The position numbers and the translations under genes are program-made. From Candidatus Accumulibacter aalborgensis (GTDB lineage: Bacteria > Pseudomonadota > Gammaproteobacteria > Burkholderiales > Rhodocyclaceae): 63,061 nt of DNA. The DNA is taken from positions 1-63,061 of the forward strand of contig NZ_FLQX01000119.1 in the NCBI RefSeq assembly GCF_900089955.1. The letters are read 5' to 3'. Shown piece by piece: positions 1-10,560 of the stretch (its first letter is position 1; each line of letters begins with the position of its first letter). The notes below the pieces were generated by a model. It was not told the DNA's origin, ran no database searches, and saw nothing but the letters and a program-made list of their open reading frames with translations.

Positions 1-393
1 CTGGCGGCCAAGAACGCGATCCTGATCGTCGAGTTCGCCAAGATGGAGTACGAGAAGGGCGAGTTATCGCTCGCCGAGGCGACGCTCAAGGGTGCGCAAC
101 TGCGCCTGCGGCCGATCCTGATGACCTCGTTCGCCTTCATCCTCGGCTGCGTGCCGCTGGCCATCGCCAGCGGCGCCGGCGCCCTGTCGCGGCAAGTCAT
201 GGGCAGCGCGGTGATCGGCGGCATGCTCGCCGCCACCTGCCTGGCCATCTTCATCATCCCGGTGACTTTTTACGTCGTCGAGAAGATCAGTCACAAGGGA
301 GAGACCGGCGTGCGCCATCACGAGGCGGGCAAGCAGGATGCCGGCCAACTCGCGCTGGAGCCGGCCGGCAACGAGGAGGATCGCCATGCGTAA
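1..393 (+). CDS. RND efflux pump inner-membrane subunit, C-terminal end (5' truncated)
   Basis: The reading frame is open from the first base and ends at 393, so only the last ~130 residues of a roughly 1,000-residue AcrB/MexB-type (HAE1) proton-driven drug transporter are in the window. The opening residues (AAKNAILIVEFA) match the conserved helix seen in this family, followed by RLRPILMTSFAFILG and two further hydrophobic segments ending near IIPVTFYVVEK. The tail of ~35 residues is hydrophilic. The next gene, an outer-membrane channel, starts 8 bp before this stop, so the two are translationally coupled. The periplasmic adaptor gene should lie upstream, outside the window. Substrate cannot be told from this piece. 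Confidence 0.9.
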   Translation: MAAKNAILIVEFAKMEYEKGELSLAEATLKGAQLRLRPILMTSFAFILGCVPLAIASGAGALSRQVMGSAVIGGMLAATCLAIFIIPVTFYVVEKISHKGETGVRHHEAGKQDAGQLALEPAGNEEDRHA

Positions 394-1804
394 GCCACCG
401 CTCGTCACCTTGCTGGCGCTGCTGGTCAGCGCTTGCATGGTCGGACCCGACTACGTCCGCCCGCCGGTCGACACGCCGACGGCCTGGCGCCTGAGCGAAA
501 AGGACGCTCGCGACCTCGCCAACACCCTCTGGTGGGAACAGTTGGGTGACCCGGTGCTTAACGATCTGGTGACCACCGCGCTGCGTGAAAACAAGGATCT
601 GATGATCGCTGCCGCGCGAGTGGATCAGTTTGCCGGCAACTACGGCATCGTTCGCTCAGGCCTCTTCCCGCAGCTCAGCGCCAGCGCCGACGCCCGTCGG
701 CAGAGAGACATCAGCGCGGTGGTGATCGGCGCCGGTGGCAACGAGATCTACAACAGCTACAACGCGGTGTTGAACGCCAGTTGGGAGATCGACATCTGGG
801 GCCGCATCCGTCGCCAGACGGAAGCCGCACGCGCCCAGCTCCTGGCCAGCGAGGAAGGCCGGCGCGGGGTCATCCTGTCGCTCGTCGGCAGCGTGGCCGG
901 CGCCTACATCAACCTGCGCGACCTCGATCGCCAACTGGAGATTGCCCGGGCGACGGCGAAGAGCCGCGGCGAGTCGTACGACATCTTCAAGCTGCGCTTC
1001 GAGGGGGGCATCATTTCGGTGCTCGAACTGAGCCAGAACAAGTCGCAATACGAAGAAGCGCTGGCGAGCATCCCACCGCTGGAGAAAGCCATCGCCCAGC
1101 AGGAAAACGGGCTCAGCGTGCTGCTCGGCCGCAACCCCGGACCGATACCGCGCGGCAAGGACATCGACCATCTGACGCTACCGGTCATCCCGGCCGGCCT
1201 GCCGTCGGATCTGCTTGAACGCCGGCCCGACCTCCGGCGCACCGAGCAGAACCTGATCGCGGCCAATGCGCTGATCGGCGCCGCCAGGGCGGCCTACTTC
1301 CCGACCATCTCGCTGACCGGCCTCTTCGGTTACGCCAGCACCAGCCTGAGCAATCTCTTCGACGGCCCGAACAAGGTGTGGAGCTACGGCGCCCCCATCA
1401 CCATGCCCCTCTTTACCGCCGGCGCGATTGCCGGTCAGGTACAGGCCGCAGAAGCCACGCAGCAGCAGGCGCTGTTTGGCTACCAGAAAGCGATCCAGGA
1501 AGCTTTCCGCGAAGTCAACGACGCGCTGGTCAGCCAGGACCGGACGCGCGAACAGCTCAAGGCGCAGCGGCGCCAGGTCGAGGCGCTGCAGCAGTACGCG
1601 GCCACCGCTCGCCTGCGCTACGATAACGGCTACACCAGCTACATCGAAGTCCTCGACGCCGAGCGCAGCCTGTTCAACGTTCAACTACAATACACACAGA
1701 CCCAGCAGGTGGAATTCCAGTCGATGATCAATCTTTACCTGGCCATGGGCGGGGGCTGGGTCAGCGAAGCCGAGAAAATGGCCAGTGTGAGCAATGTGCA
1801 GTGA
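386..1804 (+). CDS. NodT-family outer-membrane efflux lipoprotein
   Basis: This 472-residue protein is the TolC-like exit duct of the upstream RND pump. The start at 386 was chosen because it gives a short signal peptide with the lipobox VSAC and lipidation cysteine at residue 17; an in-frame start at 338 would bury the signal. Two outer-membrane-efflux (OEP) repeats follow, with the typical 'SWEIDIWGRIRR' strand in the first half and 'LLERRPDLRRTEQNL' at the middle junction. It overlaps the RND gene by 8 bp. Family membership is clear; the exported compounds are unknown. Confidence 0.92.
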   Translation: MRKPPLVTLLALLVSACMVGPDYVRPPVDTPTAWRLSEKDARDLANTLWWEQLGDPVLNDLVTTALRENKDLMIAAARVDQFAGNYGIVRSGLFPQLSASADARRQRDISAVVIGAGGNEIYNSYNAVLNASWEIDIWGRIRRQTEAARAQLLASEEGRRGVILSLVGSVAGAYINLRDLDRQLEIARATAKSRGESYDIFKLRFEGGIISVLELSQNKSQYEEALASIPPLEKAIAQQENGLSVLLGRNPGPIPRGKDIDHLTLPVIPAGLPSDLLERRPDLRRTEQNLIAANALIGAARAAYFPTISLTGLFGYASTSLSNLFDGPNKVWSYGAPITMPLFTAGAIAGQVQAAEATQQQALFGYQKAIQEAFREVNDALVSQDRTREQLKAQRRQVEALQQYAATARLRYDNGYTSYIEVLDAERSLFNVQLQYTQTQQVEFQSMINLYLAMGGGWVSEAEKMASVSNVQ

Positions 1805-1951
1805 TCGCCGTTGAGCATCCGGCAGCCTGCCGACGGCCTCGTCACTGGCGATCTGCGGTGCCCTGAACGGCGCCGCAGCTTTTCGCCGGAGTTATGACCG
1901 GCGGTGGTACCAGCAGGGAAGTGTCCACAGACCACTCCAAAGGAGGAGACA

Positions 1952-2878
1952 ATGAGCGAGAAGCAGAAGCAGAACACGGAAGCTTCGGTCGAGGGAAACA
2001 TCAATCCGGACATGCCGCCAGAACCGGAAATCGAAGAGGTACCCGAGGTCGTCGATAGCGCAGAAGAAACTGGAAAGGCCGCGAAGCGCAAGAAGTCGAC
2101 CAAGAAGATGTCCAACCGGGCCTATCTCAAGGCACTCGAGAAGCTGGAGGCGGAACTCGTTCATCTCCAGTCCTGGGTGATTAGAAAGGGCCTCAAGGTC
2201 ATCCTGGTCTTCGAAGGCCGCGATGCAGCAGGCAAGGGCGGAACGATCAAGGCGATCACCGCGCGCGTCAGCCCGCGCGTTTTCCGCGTGGTCGCGCTGC
2301 CCGCGCCGACCGACCGCCAGAAGAGCCAGATGTATGTGCAGCGCTACATCTCGCACTTCCCGGCAGCCGGCGAAGTGGCTATCTTCGACCGCAGTTGGTA
2401 CAACCGGATAGGCGTCGAAACGGTGATGGGCTTCGCCACCGAGGATCAGGTGCAGCATTTCCTCAGGATGACGCCGATGTTCGAGAAGGCAGCGGTGAAA
2501 GAGAACGGCATCATCCTGCTCAAGTACTGGCTCGAAGTGGACATGGACGAGCAGGCGCGGCGCCTCGAGGCACGCATCACCGACCCGCGCAAGCAGTGGA
2601 AGCTCTCGCCGATGGACCTCAAGTCCTACAGTCGCTGGTACGATTATTCGCGCGCCCGCGACAGAATGTTCAAGGAAACCGATACTCATTGGGCACCCTG
2701 GTTTGTCGCCAATTCCAACGACAAGAAGCGCGTTCGCCTGAACATCATCCAGCACATTCTGAACAGTATCCCCTACGAAGTGCCCAAGGATCCCAAGATC
2801 ACGCTGCCGCCGAGGCAGAAGCGGGGAGACTACAAGGAGCCCAAGCTGACGCTCAAGCGCGTTCCGGAAGTCTATTAA
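1952..2878 (+). CDS. ppk2: polyphosphate kinase 2 (PPK2), copy 1
   Basis: A 308-residue single-domain PPK2, which transfers phosphate between polyphosphate and nucleoside di-/monophosphates in the cytoplasm. Visible motifs are the Walker A loop GRDAAGKGG (residues 89-97), Walker B DRSWYNR (146-152) and the lid region with RITDPRKQWKLSPMD. The first ~50 residues are an acidic/basic low-complexity leader. The start at 1952 has a strong Shine-Dalgarno sequence (AGGAGGAG) just upstream. A close second copy follows 98 bp downstream, clearly a tandem duplication. Which nucleotide is preferred (ADP/GDP or AMP) cannot be read from the sequence with confidence. Confidence 0.95.
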   Translation: MSEKQKQNTEASVEGNINPDMPPEPEIEEVPEVVDSAEETGKAAKRKKSTKKMSNRAYLKALEKLEAELVHLQSWVIRKGLKVILVFEGRDAAGKGGTIKAITARVSPRVFRVVALPAPTDRQKSQMYVQRYISHFPAAGEVAIFDRSWYNRIGVETVMGFATEDQVQHFLRMTPMFEKAAVKENGIILLKYWLEVDMDEQARRLEARITDPRKQWKLSPMDLKSYSRWYDYSRARDRMFKETDTHWAPWFVANSNDKKRVRLNIIQHILNSIPYEVPKDPKITLPPRQKRGDYKEPKLTLKRVPEVY

Positions 2879-2976
2879 GCAGGGAGCCAGGCGCAGGATC
2901 ATGCCGCCGGCGTGCTTGCGCGGCGGCGGCATGGACCGGGGTTGCAGTGGCAACATCATTTGGAGTGGTTTGCACG

Positions 2977-3873
2977 ATGGGCAAGAAAGAGAAAGCACGA
3001 AAGAAAGCTAAAGTCCTGGGTAACATCAATCCGGACCTGCCGTCAGAACCGTCGGCGGGCGAGGCGCCGGCGACGGCCGAGGCCGCCACGGCGAAGAAGC
3101 TGTCCAACCGCGGCTACCTCAAGGAACTCGAGAAGCTCGAGGCCGAACTGGTTCATCTGCAATCCTGGGTCGTCGAGAAAGGCCTCAAGATCGTTATCCT
3201 CTTCGAAGGGCGTGACGGTGCCGGCAAGGGCGGGACGATCAAGGCCATCACGGGACGCCTCAACCCGCGCGTCTTCCGAGTCGTCGCGCTGCCCGCACCG
3301 ACCGAGCGCGAGAAAACCCAAATGTATGCCCAGCGTTACCTGGCGCACATGCCGGCGGCCGGTGAGGTGGTGATCTTCGACCGTAGCTGGTACAACCGCG
3401 CCGGCGTCGAACGCGTCATGGGTTTTGCCAGCGAAGAGGAGGTACAGGGTTTCCTCAGGATCGCGCCACTGTTCGAAAAACTTCTGGTCGGGAAAAGCAA
3501 CAACATCATCCTGCTCAAGTACTGGCTCGAAGTCGACATGGACGAGCAGACGCGCCGTCTCGAAGCGCGCATCACCGATCCGCGCAAGCAGTGGAAGCTC
3601 TCGCCGATGGACCTGAAGTCCTACAGCCGCTGGTACGACTACTCGCGAGCGCGCGACGAAATGTTCAAGGAAACGGATACCGCGTGGGCACCCTGGTCCG
3701 TCGCCAATTCCAACGACAAGAAGCGCGTTCGCATCAACATCATCAGGCACATCCTGAGCAGCGTCCCGTACGAGGCCGTCAAGCAGCCGAAAATCACTCT
3801 GCCCAAACGGCAGAAGCCCGGCGATTACCAGGAGAGCAAGCTGCCGCTCAAGTACATCCCGGAAGTCTGCTGA
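2977..3873 (+). CDS. ppk2: polyphosphate kinase 2 (PPK2), copy 2
   Basis: A 298-residue paralogue of the preceding gene with the same Walker A (GRDGAGKGG), Walker B (DRSWYNR) and lid sequences. It shares even the N-terminal phrase GNINPD followed by a Pro/Glu-rich stretch, so the pair arose by tandem duplication. The start at 2977 is preferred because the long open frame upstream is only a shadow of copy 1. Differences cluster in the N-terminal leader and after Walker B (a GKSNN insertion near residue 170), which may reflect divergence in regulation or nucleotide preference. Tandem polyphosphate kinases would fit a polyphosphate-accumulating lifestyle, but that is inference. Confidence 0.95.
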   Translation: MGKKEKARKKAKVLGNINPDLPSEPSAGEAPATAEAATAKKLSNRGYLKELEKLEAELVHLQSWVVEKGLKIVILFEGRDGAGKGGTIKAITGRLNPRVFRVVALPAPTEREKTQMYAQRYLAHMPAAGEVVIFDRSWYNRAGVERVMGFASEEEVQGFLRIAPLFEKLLVGKSNNIILLKYWLEVDMDEQTRRLEARITDPRKQWKLSPMDLKSYSRWYDYSRARDEMFKETDTAWAPWSVANSNDKKRVRINIIRHILSSVPYEAVKQPKITLPKRQKPGDYQESKLPLKYIPEVC

Positions 3874-3923
3874 CAACGAACCGACACAGAATCAATCGCC
3901 ATCGTCATTAACAGGAGGACTAC

Positions 3924-4493
3924 ATGCACAAGACGTTTGTTTCGCAACTGGCTAGAACATCCAGGATGTTCCTGATTGCTGTCCTTGCGGCGCTCGTGGG
4001 TTCGGTCGCTGCCCTCGCAGCCGACCGTACAGCGCTCGAACGAGATGCGCAAAACACCTATCAGAAGCTGATCGCCAGAGTGTCAGGGGCGAAGGCCTTG
4101 TCCAGGGATGCTGTGGCTGTGCTGGTGTTTCCGAAGATCACCAAAGCCGGTCTGGTCATTGGCGGGCAGTACGGCGACGGCGTACTTTTCAAAGGCGGCA
4201 AGGCAGTGGGCTTCTACAACACCTCTGGCGCTTCGTACGGACTTCAAGCCGGTGCACAACAATACGGTTACGCGATGTTCTTCATGAATGAAAAATCGTT
4301 GAATGCCTTGACCGCGAACGACGGATTCGAGGTCGGTGTGGGCCCCAGCATCGTCGTGGTGGACCAAGGCATGGGCAAGTCTCTGACCTCAACGACCGCG
4401 AAGGACGACATCTACGCCTTCATTTTCAGTCAGAAGGGCCTGATGGCCGGTCTTGGTCTGCAGGGCAACAAGATTACGAGGCTGAGCGAGTAA
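3924..4493 (+). CDS. exported SYLF-domain (YSC84-like) lipid-binding protein
   Basis: A 189-residue protein with a cleavable signal peptide (hydrophobic core near residues 15-30, cleavage expected around ALAAD). The rest is a SYLF domain, recognisable by AVLVFPKITKAGLVIGGQYGDGVLF and the closing KGLMAGLGLQGNKITRL. SYLF domains bind phosphoinositides or acidic lipids in eukaryotes; in bacteria their role is poorly known and they are usually periplasmic or surface-associated. The gene has a good ribosome site (AGGAGG). It sits 50 bp after the PPK2 pair and may be co-transcribed, but a functional link is not established. Confidence 0.85.
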   Translation: MHKTFVSQLARTSRMFLIAVLAALVGSVAALAADRTALERDAQNTYQKLIARVSGAKALSRDAVAVLVFPKITKAGLVIGGQYGDGVLFKGGKAVGFYNTSGASYGLQAGAQQYGYAMFFMNEKSLNALTANDGFEVGVGPSIVVVDQGMGKSLTSTTAKDDIYAFIFSQKGLMAGLGLQGNKITRLSE

Positions 4494-4549
4494 TCACGTC
4501 TGCGGCGGCGCACGATACACCTTGGGCATTTTCCGCTTGCCATGTTGCC

Positions 4550-4786
4550 ATGCCAAGGCAGGGAAGGGTAGGGCAGGGTTGGCTGCATCGGCGCATACGG
4601 GCCGGCGCGCCGATGCCCGCTGGGCAAGATGAGACCGCGGGCCTCGAGGAAGAGCTTGATACCCTATCGGGATGGCTGCTCGATCGCTTCGTGCGTGAGC
4701 AGATCGCCCCGGACCGGATCGCCGGCGTCTCGGCCATCGTCGCGCATATTCGCCACGTCGTCGAGCGCAGGCGGAATCCTTCCTGA
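4550..4786 (+). CDS. small hypothetical protein upstream of ABC genes
   Basis: An open frame of up to 78 residues whose stop overlaps the ATG of the following ATPase gene by one base, an arrangement typical of translational coupling. The C-terminal ~55 residues, from a possible start at 4613, look like a charged helical protein; the first 20 residues are basic and low in complexity and may not be translated. No family is recognised and no strong ribosome site is seen, so this may be spurious. Confidence 0.3.
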   Translation: MPRQGRVGQGWLHRRIRAGAPMPAGQDETAGLEEELDTLSGWLLDRFVREQIAPDRIAGVSAIVAHIRHVVERRRNPS

Positions 4787-5739
4787 TGCCTGTTTCAGCT
4801 ATGATCGCGCCGATGCAGACAATCATCTCCGTATCCGAACTCTCCAAGACCTATCCCTCCGGCTTCCAGGCGCTAAAGGGCATCAATCTGGACATTCGCC
4901 GGGGCGAGATATTCGCCTTGCTAGGCCCCAACGGCGCCGGAAAGACAACGCTGATCGGGATCATCTGCGGGATCGTCAAAGCGAGTGCCGGGACCGTTCG
5001 GGTAGACGGTCACGATATCATCGCCGACTACCGCGCTGCCCGTTCGCTGATCGGTCTGGTGCCGCAGGAACTGACCACCGACGCCTTCGAATCGGTGTGG
5101 GCGACGGTGTCCTTCAGCCGTGGCCTGTTCGGCAAGCGCGCGAATCCGGACTACATTGAAAAGATACTCCGCGATCTATCCCTGTGGGACAAGAAAGACA
5201 ACAAGATCATCACGCTCTCGGGCGGCATGAAGCGTCGGCTGCTGATCGCCAAAGCACTGTCGCACGAGCCGGAAATCCTCTTTCTTGACGAACCGACCGC
5301 GGGCGTCGACGTCAACCTGCGGCGTGACATGTGGCAACTGGTGCGCGCGCTCAAAGCCACCGGGGTGACCATCTTGCTGACTACCCATTACATCGACGAG
5401 GCCGAAGAGATGGCCGACCGGATCGGCGTGATCAGCAAGGGCGAGATCATTCTGGTCGAGGAGAAGAGAGAACTGATGCGTCAACTGGGCAAGAAGCAAC
5501 TGACCCTTCATTTGCAGACCCCCCTGGAGCGAATTCCGTCCACGCTAGGCGCCTACCGGCTGGACCTGTCGAGTGATGGCAGCGAGCTGACCTATACCTA
5601 CGACGCGCAAGGCGAGCGAAGCGGCATCGTGGCGCTGCTCAAGGACCTCAATGAGGCGGCCATCGTTTTCAAGGATCTGCACACCACCCAGAGTTCCCTG
5701 GAAGAAATCTTCGTCAGTCTGGTGAAGGACGCCAAATGA
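4786..5739 (+). CDS. ABC exporter ATP-binding subunit
   Basis: A 317-residue ABC-2 type ATPase (DrrA/CcmA/NodI-like). Walker [10 protein letters not shown] is at residues 47-55, the signature LSGGM at 144-148, Walker B FLDEPTAG at 166-173 and the switch histidine in TTHY at 201. The ~100 residues after the nucleotide-binding domain are the usual C-terminal extension of this family. Alternative starts at 4801 and 4813 are possible, since the first nine residues are not conserved-looking. The gene overlaps the next one by 4 bp (ATGA), so ATPase and permease form one export system; the substrate is unknown. Confidence 0.92.
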   Translation: MPVSAMIAPMQTIISVSELSKTYPSGFQALKGINLDIRRGEIFALLGPNGAGKTTLIGIICGIVKASAGTVRVDGHDIIADYRAARSLIGLVPQELTTDAFESVWATVSFSRGLFGKRANPDYIEKILRDLSLWDKKDNKIITLSGGMKRRLLIAKALSHEPEILFLDEPTAGVDVNLRRDMWQLVRALKATGVTILLTTHYIDEAEEMADRIGVISKGEIILVEEKRELMRQLGKKQLTLHLQTPLERIPSTLGAYRLDLSSDGSELTYTYDAQGERSGIVALLKDLNEAAIVFKDLHTTQSSLEEIFVSLVKDAK

Positions 5740-6497
5740 ACGTGCCTGCCATGCGTGCAATTTACAGCTTCGAGATGGCGCGCACCCGCCGCACGCTGCT
5801 GCAGAGCATCGTCTCGCCGGTGATTTCGACTTCCCTGTATTTTGTCGTCTTTGGTGCAGCGATAGGCTCGCGTATCGCCGAGATCGACGGTATCAGTTAT
5901 GGCGCGTTCATCGTTCCCGGGCTGATCATGTTGTCGCTCCTGACGCAGAGCGTCTCCAACGCTTCCTTCGGCATCTACTTCCCGAAATTCACCGGAACGA
6001 TCTACGAGCTTCTCTCGGCACCTGTTTCCTATCTCGAAATCGCCGCAAGTTATGTCGGCGCTGCGGCGACGAAGTCGATGATCCTCGGCCTGATCATCCT
6101 CGCGACTGCGGGCCTGTTTGTGCCGATTCAGGTCGCGCACCCCTTGTGGATGCTTCTTTTTCTGGTCCTCACGGCGGTGACCTTCAGTCTGTTCGGTTTT
6201 ATCATCGGCATCTGGGCCGATAACTTCGAGAAACTGCAACTTGTCCCGCTGCTGATCATCACGCCCTTGACCTTCCTAGGTGGCAGCTTCTACTCGATCA
6301 ACATGCTGCCGCCGATCTGGCAGACGATCACCTTGTTCAACCCGGTGGTCTATCTGGTCAGCGGTTTCCGCTGGAGCTTCTACAATATCGCCGACGTCAG
6401 CGTCGGCATCAGCCTGGCCATGACGCTGCTGTTCCTGGCGATATTCCTGGCCATCGTGGCCTGGATCTTCAAGACCGGATATCGGCTCAAGACCTGA
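5736..6497 (+). CDS. ABC-2 type transporter permease
   Basis: A 253-residue membrane protein with about six predicted helices and the ABC-2 family stretch near residues 170-200 ([20 protein letters not shown]), which is typical of the NodJ/YadH-like permeases. It begins inside the stop of the ATPase gene (4-bp overlap), so the two subunits are made together and probably form a 2+2 exporter in the inner membrane. No dedicated adaptor or outer-membrane gene is adjacent. Confidence 0.9.
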   Translation: MNVPAMRAIYSFEMARTRRTLLQSIVSPVISTSLYFVVFGAAIGSRIAEIDGISYGAFIVPGLIMLSLLTQSVSNASFGIYFPKFTGTIYELLSAPVSYLEIAASYVGAAATKSMILGLIILATAGLFVPIQVAHPLWMLLFLVLTAVTFSLFGFIIGIWADNFEKLQLVPLLIITPLTFLGGSFYSINMLPPIWQTITLFNPVVYLVSGFRWSFYNIADVSVGISLAMTLLFLAIFLAIVAWIFKTGYRLKT

Positions 6498-6528
6498 CGG
6501 CGCTTCCATAACAGCAAAGGACGAATCC

Positions 6529-7542
6529 ATGAACGACCCACTGAACCCCGAGAAGATTCTGCAGACCGGCATGGCTTTCTGGGCCTCCAAGACGCTGTTG
6601 AGTGCCATCGAAATGGGTGTCTTCACCGAACTGGCGCGCCGCCCTGAAGCATTCGATTCGCTCAGCGGCCGACTTGGCCTGCATCCTCGTTCCGCGCGCG
6701 ACTTTCTCGACACACTTGTGGCACTGGGATTTCTGGAACGAAAGACGGATGTTTACGCGAACACTCCAGAAACCGATGCCTTCCTCGATCGGAGGAAGCC
6801 TGGATATATAGGCGGCATTCTTGAGATGGCAAATCACCGCCTCTACCCTTTCTGGGGTCACCTCACCGAAGCATTGCGCACCGGATTGCCGCAAAACGAA
6901 ATCAAGTCCGGTTCTGGCGGACTGTTCGAGACGCTCTATGCCGACCCGGCGCGCTTGAAGGAATTCCTGGGCGCCATGACCGGCATCAGTCACGGCGCCA
7001 ACATGGCCATCGCCAGCGCTTTCCCGTGGCAGGAGTATCAAACCTTCGTCGATGTCGGCACTGCACAGGGCGATCTGGCGGTGCAGATTGCACTGCGCAA
7101 TCCGCACCTTCAGGGCATCGGATTTGACTTGCCGGAAGTGGCGCCCATCTTCGAAGAATACGCATTTACTGCGGGTGTCACAGATCGGCTGACCTTTCAG
7201 CCCGGTGATTTCTTCAAACAGGGCATGCCCAATGCGGACGTGGTGCTGATGGGGCATATCCTGCACGACTGGGACCTGCCCAGCAAGAAGATGCTCATCA
7301 AGAAGGCTTTTGACGCTCTGCCGGTGGCTGGCGCGCTCATCGTGTACGAAGCGATTATTGATGACGATCGGTCGAAGAACGCGTTTGGCCTGATGATGAG
7401 CCTGAATATGCTCATCGAGACACCAGGAGGTTTCGATTACACCGGGAGCGACTGCGCCTCGTGGATGAAGGACGCCGGCTTCACCTCGACGCGAGTCGAA
7501 CATCTTATCGGCCCGGACTCGATGGTCATAGGCATCAAGTGA
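6529..7542 (+). CDS. SAM-dependent O-methyltransferase (hydroxyindole/plant-type family)
   Basis: A 337-residue methyltransferase. Residues ~10-90 form a winged-helix dimerisation domain, and the Rossmann-fold catalytic part carries the SAM loop VDVGTAQGD (174-182) and the family phrase GHILHDWD near residue 240, which includes the usual catalytic histidine. This family methylates hydroxyls on aromatic or polyketide-like small molecules. It lies 31 bp after the ABC exporter genes in the same direction, so it may belong with them, for example by modifying an exported metabolite; this is only suggested by position. Confidence 0.85.
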   Translation: MNDPLNPEKILQTGMAFWASKTLLSAIEMGVFTELARRPEAFDSLSGRLGLHPRSARDFLDTLVALGFLERKTDVYANTPETDAFLDRRKPGYIGGILEMANHRLYPFWGHLTEALRTGLPQNEIKSGSGGLFETLYADPARLKEFLGAMTGISHGANMAIASAFPWQEYQTFVDVGTAQGDLAVQIALRNPHLQGIGFDLPEVAPIFEEYAFTAGVTDRLTFQPGDFFKQGMPNADVVLMGHILHDWDLPSKKMLIKKAFDALPVAGALIVYEAIIDDDRSKNAFGLMMSLNMLIETPGGFDYTGSDCASWMKDAGFTSTRVEHLIGPDSMVIGIK

Positions 7543-7616
7543 CTATTCCCACTCAGATGTTAACAAGACAAAAAATACAAATGAAATCATTGCGTTGGCG
7601 TAGCCTGTACGATTTG

Positions 7617-7629
7617 ATGCCATAAAAAA
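7617..7629 (+). repeat. 13-bp direct repeat, left copy
   Basis: The 13-bp sequence ATGCCATAAAAAA occurs here and again at 10426-10438 in the same direction. The pair brackets the toxin-antitoxin genes and the mercury-resistance remnant. It could be a scar of insertion or a chance match in AT-rich DNA. Confidence 0.35.
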
Positions 7630-7722
7630 TACCATGTTCATTAGTTAGTAAGAATTTGCAACCAACATTCGGCCGCATCGAATGCGGTCAACCTCTCGAT
7701 CCTAGGCGCCCGTTCACCTCGC

Positions 7723-8007
7723 TCAATTACGGACCAATGGCCACTGGCGCGCAGTGTGAACCAAGGCCAGCATCCACACGGTTTCGCCGCTGATTTCGTA
7801 CACCAAGCGATAGCTTTCATGTGGGATCAGCTCGCGGGTTCCTTGAATTTTTCCTGGCCGCCCCAGCTTCGGGTGATCGGCCAGCCTAGCGGCCGCATCG
7901 CTAAAAAGCTCATCCATGCGAGCAGCCGCTCGCGGGTTATCGCCCGCGATGTAGTCCCAAACGTCAGCGCGATCCTGCAGCGCCTCAGGCGTCCAAATAG
8001 CCCTCAC
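7723..8007 (-). CDS. RelE/ParE-family toxin
   Basis: A 94-residue protein of the RelE/ParE superfamily, recognised from the pattern W-x-P-x-A at the start, YIAGDNPRAA in the helical hairpin, RPGKIQGTRELI and the closing YRLVYEISG...LVHTARQWP. Members either cleave ribosome-bound mRNA or poison gyrase; the ParE-like spacing makes gyrase the likelier target, but this is inferred. Its start overlaps the upstream antitoxin gene by 4 bp, the usual arrangement of such modules. It lies in an accessory insert next to decayed mer genes. Confidence 0.85.
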   Translation of the reverse strand: MRAIWTPEALQDRADVWDYIAGDNPRAAARMDELFSDAAARLADHPKLGRPGKIQGTRELIPHESYRLVYEISGETVWMLALVHTARQWPLVRN

Positions 8008-8282
8008 GCCTGGCTCGCCACGACCGCACGCCGAGCGGCGAACGTGGCTTCAACCTCATCATTGGAGTGACCGACACCGGCACGCATCGAGGCACGAGCG
8101 GCATCAACCTTGCGCCCCAGGAACTCATCATATTCCCTAGTCGCCCGCTGACGCTGGACGAACTCACGCATCAGTTCGCGCAGGACTTGCGAAGCCGGCC
8201 GGTGCGCGGCTTCCGCTTCGGCCATGAAATCGGCGCGCAACTCCGGCTCTAGCTTCATCGTGAAAACGGCTTCTTTAGACAT
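8004..8282 (-). CDS. ribbon-helix-helix antitoxin for the RelE/ParE toxin
   Basis: A 92-residue protein with an N-terminal ribbon-helix-helix DNA-binding part (FTMKLEPELRADFMAEAEAA, then SQVLRELMREFV) and a charged, flexible C-terminal half that would wrap the toxin. It is the first gene of the pair and overlaps the toxin by 4 bp. Antitoxins of this type repress their own promoter; a short imperfect palindrome lies just upstream at 8299-8320. Confidence 0.85.
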   Translation of the reverse strand: MSKEAVFTMKLEPELRADFMAEAEAAHRPASQVLRELMREFVQRQRATREYDEFLGRKVDAARASMRAGVGHSNDEVEATFAARRAVVASQA

Positions 8283-8298
8283 GGCGCAATCCTCATGT

Positions 8299-8320
8299 TA
8301 TGTACTAACAAAGTATATAC
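8299..8320 (-). promoter_or_regulatory. candidate operator/promoter of the toxin-antitoxin operon
   Basis: The imperfect inverted repeat TATGTAC...GTATATAC, with a 7-bp centre, lies 17 bp upstream of the antitoxin start. It is AT-rich in a GC-rich setting and is well placed for autorepression by the ribbon-helix-helix antitoxin. This rests on position and symmetry only. Confidence 0.4.
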
Positions 8321-8385
8321 GTTTTCATTACCAACAGCGACTACTCGGACGCAAGTCAGGGTCTGCTCACGAAACGGAAAAATCG

Positions 8386-10246
<1,861 letters not shown>

Positions 10247-10344
10247 AGAAAAGGAATGTCTCGGCATCTTTCACGCCTAAAATTACCATATTCAAAACAA
10301 GCGCAAAATATTCACGTGTGTTACAAAGCAATTGCTTAGAAAAT

Positions 10345-10387
10345 CTCGATACCATGCAACACTGGAAAATCATGGCATGGTATCGAG
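10345..10387. repeat. perfect 13-bp inverted repeat (hairpin)
   Basis: CTCGATACCATGC (10345-10357) and GCATGGTATCGAG (10375-10387) are exact reverse complements around a 17-bp centre. It lies in a 300-bp AT-rich gap between the merA remnant and guaA. It has no T-run and could be a recombination site or a leftover mobile-element end; no known family is recognised. Confidence 0.6.
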
Positions 10388-10425
10388 CGATGTTCATGGT
10401 ATCAGCGCAGATAGTACCATCCGCC

Positions 10426-10438
10426 ATGCCATAAAAAA
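10426..10438 (+). repeat. 13-bp direct repeat, right copy
   Basis: Same 13-bp sequence (ATGCCATAAAAAA) as at 7617-7629. Together the copies bracket the ~2.8-kb accessory insert. Confidence 0.35.
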
Positions 10439-10486
10439 GCAGTGCTTGGCGGTGCTGTGTGTTGCCAGTCGATGCCAGACCCAGAA

Positions 10487-10514
10487 GCAAAAAAGCCCGC
10501 AGTGGCGCGGGCTT
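10487..10514 (-). terminator. Rho-independent terminator of guaBA
   Basis: The 8-bp stem AAGCCCGC/GCGGGCTT (10493-10500 and 10507-10514) is flanked on its low-coordinate side by six A's, which is a U-run in the minus-strand transcript. It lies 46 bp after the guaA stop, as expected for the end of the guaB-guaA unit. Confidence 0.85.
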
Positions 10515-10560
10515 ACATGTGTTTTGTGCTTCTCAATGCCGGCCGTTGCCAGACATCAAA

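Noticed and set aside
2395..2976. N-terminal extension of the second PPK2
   Set aside because: It reads the first PPK2 in another frame; the ATG at 2977 gives the family length.
1892..2998. 368-codon minus-strand frame across the first PPK2 gene
   Set aside because: Mirror of the PPK2 coding sequence; a similar shadow lies over the second copy, as expected for a duplicated gene.
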